This document shows positions 8,478 through 17,357 of a DNA stretch of 35,447 nt, piece by piece (position 1 is the stretch's first letter; every line of letters begins with the position of its first letter). The stretch lies in NCBI GenBank assembly GCA_021774435.1, contig JAJFJB010000101.1, forward strand, positions 1 through 35,447, read 5' to 3'. The notes under the pieces are model-generated. The model made no database searches. It had not been told where the DNA came from and saw only the letters and a program-made list of their open reading frames with translations. The translations under genes were made by a program, and so were the position numbers. This DNA comes from Alphaproteobacteria bacterium. Lineage in GTDB: Bacteria > Pseudomonadota > Alphaproteobacteria > UBA8366 > GCA-2717185.

Positions 8478-8493
8478 TTTAGAACATAGTGAC

Positions 8494-8673
8494 CTATTTT
8501 CCGTAGATGACGTATTCGCCTCTCCTGCCGGTAAATATTCCGGGCTGCGTCGGCGAGGGTTCCGAAGGATCACCCCGATACTCTTCCGGTAGGTAGGGCT
8601 TATAGGGGATTTTTTGGCATCCCGCTGTCACGAACACTGCTGTGACAAGCACTATCCAACTGAAATTACTCAC
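8494..8673 (-). CDS. Small lipoprotein, 59 residues
   Basis: Short gene starting at a GTG (8671-8673). The protein begins MSNFSWIVLVTAVFVTAGC, a signal peptide ending in a TAGC lipobox with C19 as the lipidated residue; Thr at -3 is less usual than Leu or Val. The mature part is about 41 residues, rich in Pro, Tyr and Glu (KIPYKPYLPEEYRGDPSEPS) and ends ...EYVIYGK. It starts 31 bp after the porin stop on the same strand and is followed by a strong terminator, so it is probably co-transcribed with the porin. I do not recognise a family. A GGAG lies 11 bases upstream of the GTG. Confidence 0.7.
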   Translation of the reverse strand: MSNFSWIVLVTAVFVTAGCQKIPYKPYLPEEYRGDPSEPSPTQPGIFTGRRGEYVIYGK

Positions 8674-8704
8674 GGCTTGAAAATCTCCTACGGTTAGGTG
8701 CGCG

Positions 8705-9892
8705 CTAGAACTTTACGCGTGCGCCGATTGTTACGACGTCAATATCGTCAGGGTCTGCCGCGTTGGGCAGGTCGAGCGAGAAGTTCGCGTAGCCCGCTTG
8801 CAGTTCGATACCCAACGGCTCGACGATTTGGATAACGCCGAAGGCAAATGTTTCCGATTCTTCGTTCGCACCCGTAATATCTTCGAATTCACCGTAGGAC
8901 ACGAAGAGCCGGGTTTGACCAACTTCAAGCGCTTTGAACTTGTAACCGATTTTGGCGTAGCGCATTTCGGCATTGTCGCGAACGCCATTGAAACGGTCGT
9001 CGTCCTGCGTACCCGCGGCAACGGTGAAGCTGAGACCGAATGGCAACAAGATCGAAGCCGATCCGTTTACGGTTTCGCGCCCCGTGCGGGTTGAGTCATC
9101 ACTATAAGCGATGGCCGCCTTGACTTTGACGCCACCGAACGAACCGCCATAGCGCAGTGCTGTAGACCAGCCGTCGGCATTTTCGTGTGACGTTGTGATC
9201 TGAAAGCCGGCGAACTTCGGCGTATCGTAGCGGATACGGTCGCGTCGACCGTGACCATCGAGGTTGTTCTGAACCTGTCCGATCGAGCGGCCGACCGCTG
9301 CCCCATTTCGCTGGAAGTCTTCGCCTGCTGCGACGAGGAATTCATCGGCGTTCAAGCTCAAAAGGCCGGTGCCGGAAAGATCGACCTCGGAAGTGCTTTC
9401 CGAGCCGGTACGGCCCTGACCGACCCAAAGCTTACCCAGCGACTTACTTGTCAGGATCATGTCGATATGACGTTCGTCCAGCGGGTCCTGATTGGCGTTC
9501 CCGTTGTTGTCGCCATTGGTATCGAGATCCTGCGCCGTGCTCGAGGATGAGCGGTTGCCGAGCTCGATATAGGTCTGAATCGACAAATCGTCATTGATCT
9601 TGCCGGTACCGACCCAACGGACGCGAGAGCGCGACTCGATGCTGGTTGTGTGTTCGAAGCCGCTTGTCGTGCCATTGTCGACAAACTGGATCAGACGATT
9701 GATGTGGCCCGATACGACCAACTTCATCGTCTTCTTGCTGCGCGTGACGGTTTGCCCACCGCCTGCTTTTTCGAGCGCCTTAACGCGTTTTTCAAGCGAC
9801 GCATGGGCATCCGCGTATGCGGTTGGCACAGCCATGACCATGGCTGCCGCCGCAAGTGCTGTGCTGCTAAGCAGCTTTACAGGGGAATTCAT
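8705..9892 (-). CDS. Outer-membrane porin
   Basis: A 395-residue beta-barrel porin forming a diffusion pore. It has a signal peptide (MNSPVKLLSSTALAAAAMVM, cleaved near VPTAYA), a short coiled-coil helix (SLEKRVKALEKAGGG) of the kind that trimerises alphaproteobacterial porins, then alternating hydrophobic/polar strands with many Gly, Asn and aromatic residues. Typical elements are LVVSGHINRLIQF at the first strand and a C-terminal strand VTIGARVKF ending in Phe, the signal for outer-membrane assembly. A GGAGG ribosome site lies seven bases before the ATG. The long AT-rich region upstream is likely its promoter and leader. Confidence 0.93.
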   Translation of the reverse strand: MNSPVKLLSSTALAAAAMVMAVPTAYADAHASLEKRVKALEKAGGGQTVTRSKKTMKLVVSGHINRLIQFVDNGTTSGFEHTTSIESRSRVRWVGTGKINDDLSIQTYIELGNRSSSSTAQDLDTNGDNNGNANQDPLDERHIDMILTSKSLGKLWVGQGRTGSESTSEVDLSGTGLLSLNADEFLVAAGEDFQRNGAAVGRSIGQVQNNLDGHGRRDRIRYDTPKFAGFQITTSHENADGWSTALRYGGSFGGVKVKAAIAYSDDSTRTGRETVNGSASILLPFGLSFTVAAGTQDDDRFNGVRDNAEMRYAKIGYKFKALEVGQTRLFVSYGEFEDITGANEESETFAFGVIQIVEPLGIELQAGYANFSLDLPNAADPDDIDVVTIGARVKF

Positions 9893-10427
9893 TCCTTAAC
9901 CTCCATAACGATCAGACTGTTTTAAAAACGTTGTTGAGAGCCGCCAGCTTTTCGAAATGGATGGCTATGCAGTTCGGCTTGCACTTCCCAGGTTGTGAAC
10001 ATGATCAGCATGGAGATCGAACATGATTCATTAACAAGCGTACCTGCAGCCAACTAACCGGCGGCTCCAGAACAACGGTATTGAGGCCCTGAGACAATTG
10101 CCAATAAAAGTAATAGAAAATAATGATAGAATTGAGAACAGTTGCAATAACGCAACAAAAAAGACTTAAAAAGGTATAATAATAATAGTAGTAATATTAT
10201 ACCGATGGGTACTATTTTACTTATGCGTATTATTTTACCATTTTATATTTTCATGAAATATTCTTATTAAGGTATGGTGGCGCCGAGATCTGGGTCCGAA
10301 ATGCGCTAAGCACCAGAACCGAAAACGATGAAAGTGCTGCGTTAGAGAAAACAAAAAAGAAGCCGGTTCACGTGGCTATATGAATTCTGACCTCAATTAA
10401 ACAGATGCCATTAGCGGTCTTGCCTTG
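9893..10427. other. Long AT-rich intergenic region upstream of the porin
   Basis: More than 500 bp without a convincing gene on either strand. Positions about 10090-10270 are markedly AT-rich compared with the rest of the window and contain many ATAAT/TATTAT-like words. It includes a 9-bp inverted repeat at 10173-10203 and a smaller one at 10141-10156 (GTTGC / GCAAC). It probably holds the porin promoter and regulatory sites and a long 5' leader; I cannot fix a transcription start. Confidence 0.6.
10173..10203. repeat. Inverted repeat, possible operator
   Basis: GGTATAATA at 10173-10181 is the exact reverse complement of TATTATACC at 10195-10203, with 13 bases between. The arms contain a TATAAT-like word on both strands, so it may also be overlapping promoter -10 boxes. 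It lies about 280-310 bp upstream of the porin start. Confidence 0.45.
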
Positions 10428-10448
10428 TTGACCCGCTGGGCTTATTTT
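10420..10448 (+). promoter_or_regulatory. Possible sigma-70 promoter of tRNA-Thr
   Basis: TTGCCT (10420-10425), a 17-base spacer and TATTTT (10443-10448) lie 12 bases before the tRNA 5' end. A second -35-like TTGACC (10428) overlaps. Placement suits a tRNA promoter, but box matches are partial. Confidence 0.3.
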
Positions 10449-10460
10449 GCCCGCCGACGT

Positions 10461-10536
10461 GCCGCCTTAGCTCAGCTGGTAGAGCATCGCATTCGTAATG
10501 CGGGGGTCGGGTGTTCAAGTCACCCAGGCGGCACCA
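10461..10536 (+). tRNA. tRNA-Thr (anticodon CGT)
   Basis: A 76-nt cloverleaf with encoded CCA. The acceptor stem GCCGCCT pairs with AGGCGGC, the D-arm is GCTC/GAGC, the anticodon loop TTCGTAA has anticodon CGT at 10494-10496, and the T-loop contains GTTCAAGTC. It reads ACG threonine codons. Confidence 0.96.
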
Positions 10537-10624
10537 TTTTCTTTTCCCCTTGTCGTTGCCGGTCTCGCAGATGAAACTCGCAGGTTGTGAGCCACTGTGT
10601 CTGCGGTAATGGGGAGAGGAGACA

Positions 10625-11638
10625 ATGATAAAACTTGGGCTTTATAGTTCGATTGCCAATCCGCCACGTGGCGACGAACTCGATCGCTGCGTGCGGGAAA
10701 CGGTTGCCGAAGCCGAGCTGGCGGAGGCGTGCGGCTTCCATGGGTTCTTCTTTGGCGAGCATCATCAGGACAAGGATGGTTTCCTGCCGTCGCCTCTCAT
10801 TGTGTGTGCTGCCGTTGCGGCGCGTACGACGCGCATTCAGATTGGGACTTCAGTTCTTTTACTCCCGCTTCATCATCCGCTGCGCGTCGCCGAAGACGCG
10901 GTCACTCTCGACATCGTATCCGGCGGCCGATTGGCGCTTGGCATTGGACTTGGCTATCAAGACGCGGATTTTCGTGCCTTCGGGATAGAGAAAAAACACC
11001 GGGTAAGCCTTTTTGAGGAAGCGATTGAAGTTTTACGGAAGTCATGGACCGGCGAGCGGTTTTCCCATCGGGGCAGACATTTCGATATCGACGATGTTTG
11101 TGTGCTCCCAAGACCGATACAACAGCCGGGGCCGCCATTGTGGATTGGCGGATGGGTGCCGGCTGCCGTAGATCGTGCAGGGCGTCTCGGAGACGCCATT
11201 GTTTTGGGGCCAAGTATGCCGCTCGCTGAAAACCAAGTGCTCGCGGACCTGTATCGCAAAGCCGCGGCTGAAGCAGGGCGCGAACCACAGGTCGTGCTGA
11301 TGCGTGATGCCTGGGTTGCGGATGGTCTCGAAGACGCAGCGCGTATTTACGGACCCGAAGTCATGACGGCATACAAGTATTATTGGCGCAATGGTGCGAC
11401 GGCGTTTCAGGATATCGAGTCGGAAAGCGCATTCCAGTTCGAGAATATGTGGAAGGACCGCATCATTACGGGATCGCCGGAGGATTGCGTGGCCGAGTTC
11501 AAGCGTTGGGGTGAGGCCGTCGGTACGGACTATTTTCTGTTGCGCTTGCGGCACGCACATTCCGGAGGTCCGCCGCACAAAGAGATCATGAAGACGATTG
11601 AGCGGTTCGGCCGCGATGTGATTCCGCACCTGAATTGA
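10625..11638 (+). CDS. LLM-class flavin-dependent oxidoreductase (luciferase-like monooxygenase)
   Basis: A 337-residue TIM-barrel flavin monooxygenase or reductase using FMN or F420-type cofactor. Family marks are the start KLGLYSSIANPP, the GFHGFFFGEHH segment with the conserved EHH, TTRIQIGTSVLLLPLHHPLR, DIVSGGRLALGIGLGY, and GPPLWIGGW near the phosphate-binding end. It has a strong ribosome site (GAGAGGAG) before the ATG. It is the first gene of a plus-strand run with a dioxygenase and an MmgE/PrpD protein, which suggests oxidative attack on an organic acid or sulfonate-like compound. The substrate cannot be read from sequence. Confidence 0.92.
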   Translation: MIKLGLYSSIANPPRGDELDRCVRETVAEAELAEACGFHGFFFGEHHQDKDGFLPSPLIVCAAVAARTTRIQIGTSVLLLPLHHPLRVAEDAVTLDIVSGGRLALGIGLGYQDADFRAFGIEKKHRVSLFEEAIEVLRKSWTGERFSHRGRHFDIDDVCVLPRPIQQPGPPLWIGGWVPAAVDRAGRLGDAIVLGPSMPLAENQVLADLYRKAAAEAGREPQVVLMRDAWVADGLEDAARIYGPEVMTAYKYYWRNGATAFQDIESESAFQFENMWKDRIITGSPEDCVAEFKRWGEAVGTDYFLLRLRHAHSGGPPHKEIMKTIERFGRDVIPHLN

Positions 11639-11650
11639 CGGTGAAAGAGC

Positions 11651-12565
11651 ATGGAAAACAAAGTAGAGACGTTTGAGGTACGCCCGACAGGCGGTCCGCT
11701 TGGCGCTGAAATTCGCGGCGTCGATTTTTCCTGCCCTGTTGATGCGGCAATGGCGCAAGCGTTAAACGACGCCTGGGCTGAACATCTGGTATTGATGTTC
11801 CGGGGGCAGAATATTTCTCCTTCCGATCATATCTTGGCGACGGATATTTTTGGTACGCCGGTCGCGGGCGCGAACCGCGCTTATTATGAGGCGCAGGGAA
11901 GACTCCCTGCCGACGCTGTCGAAAATCACCCCGAGATCACGGTCGTTTCCAACCTTGGGCCGAATGGCGAACCGGTCATGGAGAATGACGGGCTTGGCAG
12001 CGGGGAAGTCGTTTGGCATAGCGACAACTCCTATATCGAGACGCCGCCGGCAGGCAGTTTTCTGCGCGCCCTTGAAGTGCCGCCAGAGGGCGGCAACACA
12101 TCCTTCAACAATCAATACATGGCGTATGAGACGCTGCCCGAAGACGTGAAGGTCCGTATTGAAGGCCTCTACACAAAACAGGATTCCAGCCGCAACTCAG
12201 CCGGCGTTTTGCGGCAAGGCGTTCAGAAACCAGAAACTCTGGACGATGTTCCGGGACCCGATCACCCGCTTGTCCGAATTCACCCGGTGACGCGACGCAA
12301 AGCGCTTTATTTGGGACGCCGGCGGGTCTTTCCCTCGCAATATGTCATTGGCTGGTCGCGGGCGGAAAGCGAGGAACTTTTGGATTTCCTCTGGGATCAC
12401 GCTACCCAAGACCGCTTCAAATGGACACATGGTCCGTGGCGCCCAGGCGACATGGTGCTGTGGGATAACCGTTGCGCGATGCATCACCGCGACGCGAATC
12501 CTGGGACGCATCGGCGCGTGATGCATCGCACGCAGCTTGGCAGAGAAGCGCCGATTATTGCTTAA
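11651..12565 (+). CDS. TauD/TfdA family Fe(II)/2-oxoglutarate dioxygenase
   Basis: A 304-residue oxygenase of the taurine/2,4-D dioxygenase family. The iron facial triad is visible: H123-S-D125 in VVWHSDNSY and distal H278 in WDNRCAMHH. The 2-oxoglutarate-binding Arg is in THRRVMHRTQLG. The N-terminus, RPTGGPLGAEIRGVDFS, is the usual family start. It hydroxylates a substrate while decarboxylating 2-oxoglutarate to succinate. It begins 12 bp after the flavin monooxygenase stop and ends 15 bp before the MmgE/PrpD gene, consistent with one operon. Substrate unknown. Confidence 0.95.
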   Translation: MENKVETFEVRPTGGPLGAEIRGVDFSCPVDAAMAQALNDAWAEHLVLMFRGQNISPSDHILATDIFGTPVAGANRAYYEAQGRLPADAVENHPEITVVSNLGPNGEPVMENDGLGSGEVVWHSDNSYIETPPAGSFLRALEVPPEGGNTSFNNQYMAYETLPEDVKVRIEGLYTKQDSSRNSAGVLRQGVQKPETLDDVPGPDHPLVRIHPVTRRKALYLGRRRVFPSQYVIGWSRAESEELLDFLWDHATQDRFKWTHGPWRPGDMVLWDNRCAMHHRDANPGTHRRVMHRTQLGREAPIIA

Positions 12566-12580
12566 CCAGGGAAAGTTTGG

Positions 12581-13948
12581 ATGACGGACGCCTCTTTTGA
12601 GAATGGTCAGGTCATGCAGGGCTTGACGGACTATATCGCGGGCGCCTTGGGGAGGGACCTGCCGGATGACGTGTCGGCGAAGGCGAAACATCACTTGCTC
12701 GATACGCTCGCATCCATGGTTTCCGGCGCGTATTTGCCACCGGGCCAAAAAGCCGTTGCCTATACACGGCTACAGGGCGGGGTGGCGGAAGCGACCGTCG
12801 TCGGCACGGACGTTGTAACGTCTGCCGTCAACGCAGCACTGGCGAACGGTATGACGGCGCACGCGGATGAGACGGACGATTCCCATTTCGCGTCGCGTAG
12901 CCATTTGGGCTGCGGCGTCGTTCCAGCGGCGTTGGCGATGGCTGAAAAGGAAGCCCGGTCCGGTGCGGACCTGCTTAAAGCGGTCGTGCTCGGTTACGAT
13001 ATCGGCGGTCGGTTGACCGTTGCGCTTGGCGCCGACCGTTTTTATGAAGCCGGCCACAGTACCCATTCTTTCGCGCCCTTGTTTGGTGCGGCGGCGGCGG
13101 CAGGTGCTCTTGCCGGTCTAACGGCAGCACAATTGCGCTGGATGCTGTCGTATACGGCGCAGCAGGCTTCTGGTGTGAATTGCTGGCAAAGGGACCCGGA
13201 CCACATCGAAAAGGCCTTTGATTTTGGTGGCATGCCAGCGCGTAATGCTGTTACCGCGGCCACGATGGTGCAGGCCGGTTTCACCGGTCTCGACGATGTC
13301 TTCTCCGGCCCGCGGAATTTCTTTTTCGCCTTCGCGCCGACGGATGCGGTGCCAGGTGAATTGGTGGCCAACCTTGGGCAGCGCTATGAGATTCTGCGAA
13401 CCAATATCAAAAAATGGACTGTCGGTTCACCGATCCAGGCCGTGCTCGATTCCGTTCAGGCTTTAATTCTGGAATTTGATCTGACGGAGACGGCAATCGA
13501 GGAAATCCGTATTCGCATGTCCGACAAGGAAGCGCATGTCGTCGACAACAGGCATATGGCCGCAGTCAATTTGCAGTATCTGGTCGCGGTCATGGTCCTC
13601 GATCGAACCGTGAGTTTTGCTTCCGCACATGATGATGCGCGCATTGCCGACCCCACCATTGTCGCTATTAAAGAAAAGATTGTTCTTGTGCCGGACGTCG
13701 ACCTGCCACGCCGCAAACCGGTTATTGAAATCCGCAGGCAGGGCGGCAAGTCGCTGACGCATCGCACGATGGCGGTTCGCGGAACGCCGGACAATCCGAT
13801 GGATGAACGGGAATTGGCGGAGAAAGCATTCGATTTGCTCGCCGCCCCCCTTGGTGATGCAAAGGCCCGAATGCTTATCGAACAGGTCCTGCAGGTCGAG
13901 CAAATTGCGTGTGTATCCGAGATGCGCCCTCTTCTGACACCCAATTGA
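12581..13948 (+). CDS. MmgE/PrpD family protein
   Basis: A 455-residue protein of the 2-methylcitrate dehydratase (PrpD)/MmgE family, which also includes cis-aconitate decarboxylase. The opening helix AKHHLLDTLASMVSG, the segment ANGMTAHADETDDSH (equivalent to the active-site-bearing AHALDFDD stretch), HSTHSFAPLFGAAAAAG, and the C-terminal alpha-beta domain with IRIRMSDKEAHVVDNR all fit. Full length. Its job here is probably dehydration or decarboxylation of a small carboxylic acid imported by the tricarboxylate-type transporter encoded just downstream; that link is inference from position. Confidence 0.93.
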   Translation: MTDASFENGQVMQGLTDYIAGALGRDLPDDVSAKAKHHLLDTLASMVSGAYLPPGQKAVAYTRLQGGVAEATVVGTDVVTSAVNAALANGMTAHADETDDSHFASRSHLGCGVVPAALAMAEKEARSGADLLKAVVLGYDIGGRLTVALGADRFYEAGHSTHSFAPLFGAAAAAGALAGLTAAQLRWMLSYTAQQASGVNCWQRDPDHIEKAFDFGGMPARNAVTAATMVQAGFTGLDDVFSGPRNFFFAFAPTDAVPGELVANLGQRYEILRTNIKKWTVGSPIQAVLDSVQALILEFDLTETAIEEIRIRMSDKEAHVVDNRHMAAVNLQYLVAVMVLDRTVSFASAHDDARIADPTIVAIKEKIVLVPDVDLPRRKPVIEIRRQGGKSLTHRTMAVRGTPDNPMDERELAEKAFDLLAAPLGDAKARMLIEQVLQVEQIACVSEMRPLLTPN

Positions 13949-14084
13949 CGATGGCTTTCGGCGTTGTTCAAACGCAACGCGAGCCTCCTGCGTGAATCGA
14001 AATAATACTGTCGAAAGCATTCCCTAATCATTGCAAAAACGCTAAGCCTTGAAAAAAGAAGTACAGGGGCTTTGGGGAGCAAGT

Positions 14085-16091
14085 ATGGAAGCGCAAATTT
14101 TAATCGATGCCTTTACGCAGCTTTTTGAGCCTGCGCATCTGGCGTTTTTGCTGCTGGGGACAACACTGGGCTTGCTCATTGGCGTACTGCCGGGGCTTGG
14201 TGGCGTCGCCGGTCTTTCGCTTCTTTTGCCCTTCGTCTACGACATGGAGGCATCGCACGCTCTGGCTATGATGATCGGCTTGCTGGCGCCGACGACGACC
14301 TCTGATACCTTTCCCTCGGTGCTCATGGGCATACCGGGAACGTCCGCCTCGCAAGCGACGGTGGTGGATGGGTTCCCCTTGGCCAAGCGGGGCGAAGGCG
14401 CGCGTGCGCTCGGTGCGGCATTTACCGCGTCGCTATTCGGCGGTCTGTTCGGCGCCTTTGTGCTGACCGGCGCCATTTTCGCCGCCCGGCCGATTATCCT
14501 GGCGATGGGCTTCGGCGAACAGATGATGCTCATCATGCTGGCGCTGAGCATGATCGGCATGCTCACCGGCAATCACGCACTCAAGGGGCTTGCGACCTGC
14601 GTCATCGGTTTGATCATCGGCATGGTGGGCTACGAACCGCACGGTGCCTTTCGGCTGACGGGTGTTCCTGGGGTTTTTGAGTCAGCCTATCTCAGCGATG
14701 GGATCAAGATCGTGATCATCGGGCTCGGCATGTTCGCGATGCCGGAGATCGTCGATCTTGTGCGCCGTCACGAAACGATATCCGAAGACGGCATGCTGGG
14801 CAGCGGTTGGCTCAGAGGTTTTAAAGATGCCGTTAAGAACTGGTGGATCGTTATGCGCTGTTCTGCCATCGGCTGCATCATTGGTGCGCTCCCGGGTCTC
14901 GGCGGCTCGGTTGTGGATTGGATCGCCTACGGTCATGTGATCCAGACGTCTAAGGACAAAACAAAATTCGGCACGGGCGATATTCGTGGCGTTCTCGCTC
15001 CCGAGTCGGCCAATAATGCCAAGGAAGGCGGCGCGATGATCCCGACCATCCTGTTCGGCATTCCGGGGTCGGGCAGCTACGCCATTCTGTTGAGCGGTTT
15101 CATTCTGATTGGTATCGAGCCCGGTACCGAGATGATCACCAAGAATCTCGACCTGACCTACACGATGATTTGGTCGCTGGCGCTTGCCAATGTCTTCGGT
15201 GCGGGGGCGTGTCTATTGCTCTCGTCGCATATCGCGAAGATTACTACGATCCGTTATGGGTTTTTGGCGCCTTTCATGCTGGTGCTGATCTTCTTCGCGG
15301 CGTTTCAGGCGACACGAGACTGGAGCGATCTCATCGCCCTGTTCATTTTCGGGACGCTGGGCACCTTCATGAAGCGCTACGGTTGGTCGCGCCCGGCGCT
15401 GTTGATCGGTTTTTTTCTATCGGGACGTATCGAAACGTCGCTGTATCAGTCGATACAGGTCTATGGCTATAGCTTCTTCGAACGGCCGATTGTGATCGTC
15501 CTGCTCATCCTGACCGTGCTCTCCATCTACGGTGCATTACGCTACAACCCGAATGCGGGGAAAGTTTATACGGAGGACAGTGAGGCCTCGACACGCCGAA
15601 AATGGCCGCAAATCGGTTTCACACTGTTCATGCTCTCCATTGTTGTGATCGCATTCACGGATGGCTTCCGCTACGAGACCTTGGGACGCATTTTCCCCTT
15701 CGCTGTTGGCATGCTCGGATTTGTCTTTGTCCTACCGGTACTCTTCCAGCAAGTGTTCGCGAAGAAACCGTGTGCGGTGCTCATCGACAAGGAGTTGGAC
15801 GGGGTAACCGAACATTCCGAGTTTTATTATCTCGGCTGGATCGCTGGCATGCTCGCGTTCGTCGGACTGGTCGGCTTTCCGATTGCCGCGGCCATCTTCA
15901 TTTTCCACTTCGTGACGTCCAAAGTTGAAACCAACTTTGTGCGAAATGGGTTGCTGGGACTGTCCGCGGCGGTGTTCCTGGGTCTTCTTTCCTACTTCCT
16001 GACGCTGGAATATCCGCCGGGACTGTTGCAATGGTTTACGGAGCAGTATCTCGGTTTCACGATGCCGTTCTACCTCGGCGGACCGCAATAG
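14085..16091 (+). CDS. Tripartite tricarboxylate transporter permease, TctA fused to TctB-like domain
   Basis: A 668-residue inner-membrane permease. Residues 1 to about 490 are TctA: around 12 membrane spans with the two inverted-repeat signatures IGVLPGLGGVAG and IGALPGLGGSVVDW and the segment FGIPGSGSYAILLSG. After a charged linker, about residues 515-668 contain four more spans in the pattern of the small TctB subunit. Separate TctA and TctB genes are usual, so this is a natural fusion. I start at ATG 14085, which has GGGGAG five bases upstream. An upstream TTG at 14049 is possible but lacks support. The TctC binding protein is encoded convergently just downstream. Confidence 0.93.
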   Translation: MEAQILIDAFTQLFEPAHLAFLLLGTTLGLLIGVLPGLGGVAGLSLLLPFVYDMEASHALAMMIGLLAPTTTSDTFPSVLMGIPGTSASQATVVDGFPLAKRGEGARALGAAFTASLFGGLFGAFVLTGAIFAARPIILAMGFGEQMMLIMLALSMIGMLTGNHALKGLATCVIGLIIGMVGYEPHGAFRLTGVPGVFESAYLSDGIKIVIIGLGMFAMPEIVDLVRRHETISEDGMLGSGWLRGFKDAVKNWWIVMRCSAIGCIIGALPGLGGSVVDWIAYGHVIQTSKDKTKFGTGDIRGVLAPESANNAKEGGAMIPTILFGIPGSGSYAILLSGFILIGIEPGTEMITKNLDLTYTMIWSLALANVFGAGACLLLSSHIAKITTIRYGFLAPFMLVLIFFAAFQATRDWSDLIALFIFGTLGTFMKRYGWSRPALLIGFFLSGRIETSLYQSIQVYGYSFFERPIVIVLLILTVLSIYGALRYNPNAGKVYTEDSEASTRRKWPQIGFTLFMLSIVVIAFTDGFRYETLGRIFPFAVGMLGFVFVLPVLFQQVFAKKPCAVLIDKELDGVTEHSEFYYLGWIAGMLAFVGLVGFPIAAAIFIFHFVTSKVETNFVRNGLLGLSAAVFLGLLSYFLTLEYPPGLLQWFTEQYLGFTMPFYLGGPQ

Positions 16092-16113
16092 GGCGGGGTA
16101 GGGGGCCGCGCCG

Positions 16114-16182
16114 GCTCTTAAAACCGGCTTACTCTGATCCGGAATAGAAAACGGCGCCCAGCGTATTATCGCCGGGCGCCGT
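16114..16182. terminator. GC-rich hairpins between convergent tctAB and tctC
   Basis: Nine-base stem ACGGCGCCC (16151-16159) / GGGCGCCGT (16174-16182), with a smaller GCCGG / CCGGC hairpin just before it. No T-run follows on either strand, so this is probably a Rho-assisted or weak bidirectional terminator for the converging genes. Confidence 0.45.
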
Positions 16183-16208
16183 ATCTGCGCCGTAAAGCGC
16201 TGTCTTGA

Positions 16209-17357
16209 TTACATGGACAGGTTGAGGTTGTAGCGAACCTTCACATATTCCTTGACGTAGGCTTTCTCTTCAGCCGACAGGTTGATCGCCTGATGTAACG
16301 CCGTCCGCGCCGGCTCGCCGATTGTTACCGTAAACTTGCCGAGAATTTTTGGCTTCTTTTTCAAGAATTCCGGATCGTCCATCGTTTTGGAAAGCGCATT
16401 ACGCCACGCTTCAAGCGCGCCTTTGTCCGCGCCTTTCGGAAGATGGAACGACTTGTTCGCAAGTGTGCCGACACGGATAAGTGCGAGCGTGGCCTTGGCT
16501 GCCGGGCTTTCGAACTTTTTGCCGGTGCCTTCTTCGTACAATTCATAGATTGTCGGAACATTCGGCCAGGTCGGATCACGGTAGTACTTGCCGTTCGCAT
16601 CCTTCCAACTACCCTTGGCGTCCGGTGCACCATGCGTATACATCTCCGTAGCGATGCCCGAATCCCGGAAGCCTTTCCGGTTGTTCATGTAAGACAGCGA
16701 ATTATCGAAATTAACTGTGAATTCGCCGCGCTCGAAGGCCTGCGCCATCGGGCCGTTACCCTTCATGCCCCAGACGTCTTTCACTTCGACACCGAGCAAG
16801 GATAGGGCCATGCGTTTGTTGATGGCCGATGATGTTGGGGTCTTGCCGCCGAACACCAGCTTGTCTTTCGGGATCGACCGAAGTTTTTCGACAAAGGCTT
16901 TCGGGCCCAGACCTTTGAGGCCAAGTTCGGAACGGGAATAGACCATGTTACCGCGCGGTAGCATGATGATCGGTTCCCAGCCCTTGATGTCGAACTTCAC
17001 ACGAGGGTCACCCAGCAGGTAGTTCATGACTGTCGACGTGGACAGTGCCATGACCCAGGTGCCATCCTTCTTGCCTTTGGACTCAAAATAGTTGCCGCCA
17101 ACGATGCCACCGGCGCCGGGCTTGTTGATAACGAGAATCTTCGGGTTCCCTGGGAGATACTTCTCCATAAAGGGGACCAGAGAGCGCGTCAGGCTATCCG
17201 TGCCGCCGCCCTCGTTGAAGGGAACGATGATACGCACCTTCTTGCCGGAAAAATCCGCGGCCTGGGCTTGTTGTGTCGGTGCGATCGCCATGCCGAGCGC
17301 CAGTGCCGAAACACCGAGCGCACCGGCAAAACTTCGCCGTGTCATTCTTTTATTCAT
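16209..17357 (-). CDS. Tricarboxylate transporter substrate-binding protein (TctC/Bug family)
   Basis: A 382-residue periplasmic binding protein. Its N-terminus MTRRSFAGALGVSALALGMA carries a twin-arginine signal (RRSFAG), with probable cleavage after AQA near residue 33. The mature part has the Bug-family signature KVRIIVPFNEGGGTDSLTR and VINKPGAGGIVGGNYF, the ligand-carboxylate-binding segment. Strong ribosome site AGGGAGGA six bases before the ATG. It pairs functionally with the TctA-TctB permease on the opposite strand, though here it is convergent and not in the same operon. Substrate is probably a carboxylate. Confidence 0.95.
   Translation of the reverse strand: MNKRMTRRSFAGALGVSALALGMAIAPTQQAQAADFSGKKVRIIVPFNEGGGTDSLTRSLVPFMEKYLPGNPKILVINKPGAGGIVGGNYFESKGKKDGTWVMALSTSTVMNYLLGDPRVKFDIKGWEPIIMLPRGNMVYSRSELGLKGLGPKAFVEKLRSIPKDKLVFGGKTPTSSAINKRMALSLLGVEVKDVWGMKGNGPMAQAFERGEFTVNFDNSLSYMNNRKGFRDSGIATEMYTHGAPDAKGSWKDANGKYYRDPTWPNVPTIYELYEEGTGKKFESPAAKATLALIRVGTLANKSFHLPKGADKGALEAWRNALSKTMDDPEFLKKKPKILGKFTVTIGEPARTALHQAINLSAEEKAYVKEYVKVRYNLNLSM

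Noticed and set aside
10461-10536. tRNA-Thr as an integration site of a genomic island
   Set aside because: I saw no integrase and no second copy of the tRNA 3' end in the window.
11042-11758. 238-residue minus-strand frame over the flavin monooxygenase gene
   Set aside because: No family features, no ribosome site; antisense of a clear enzyme gene.
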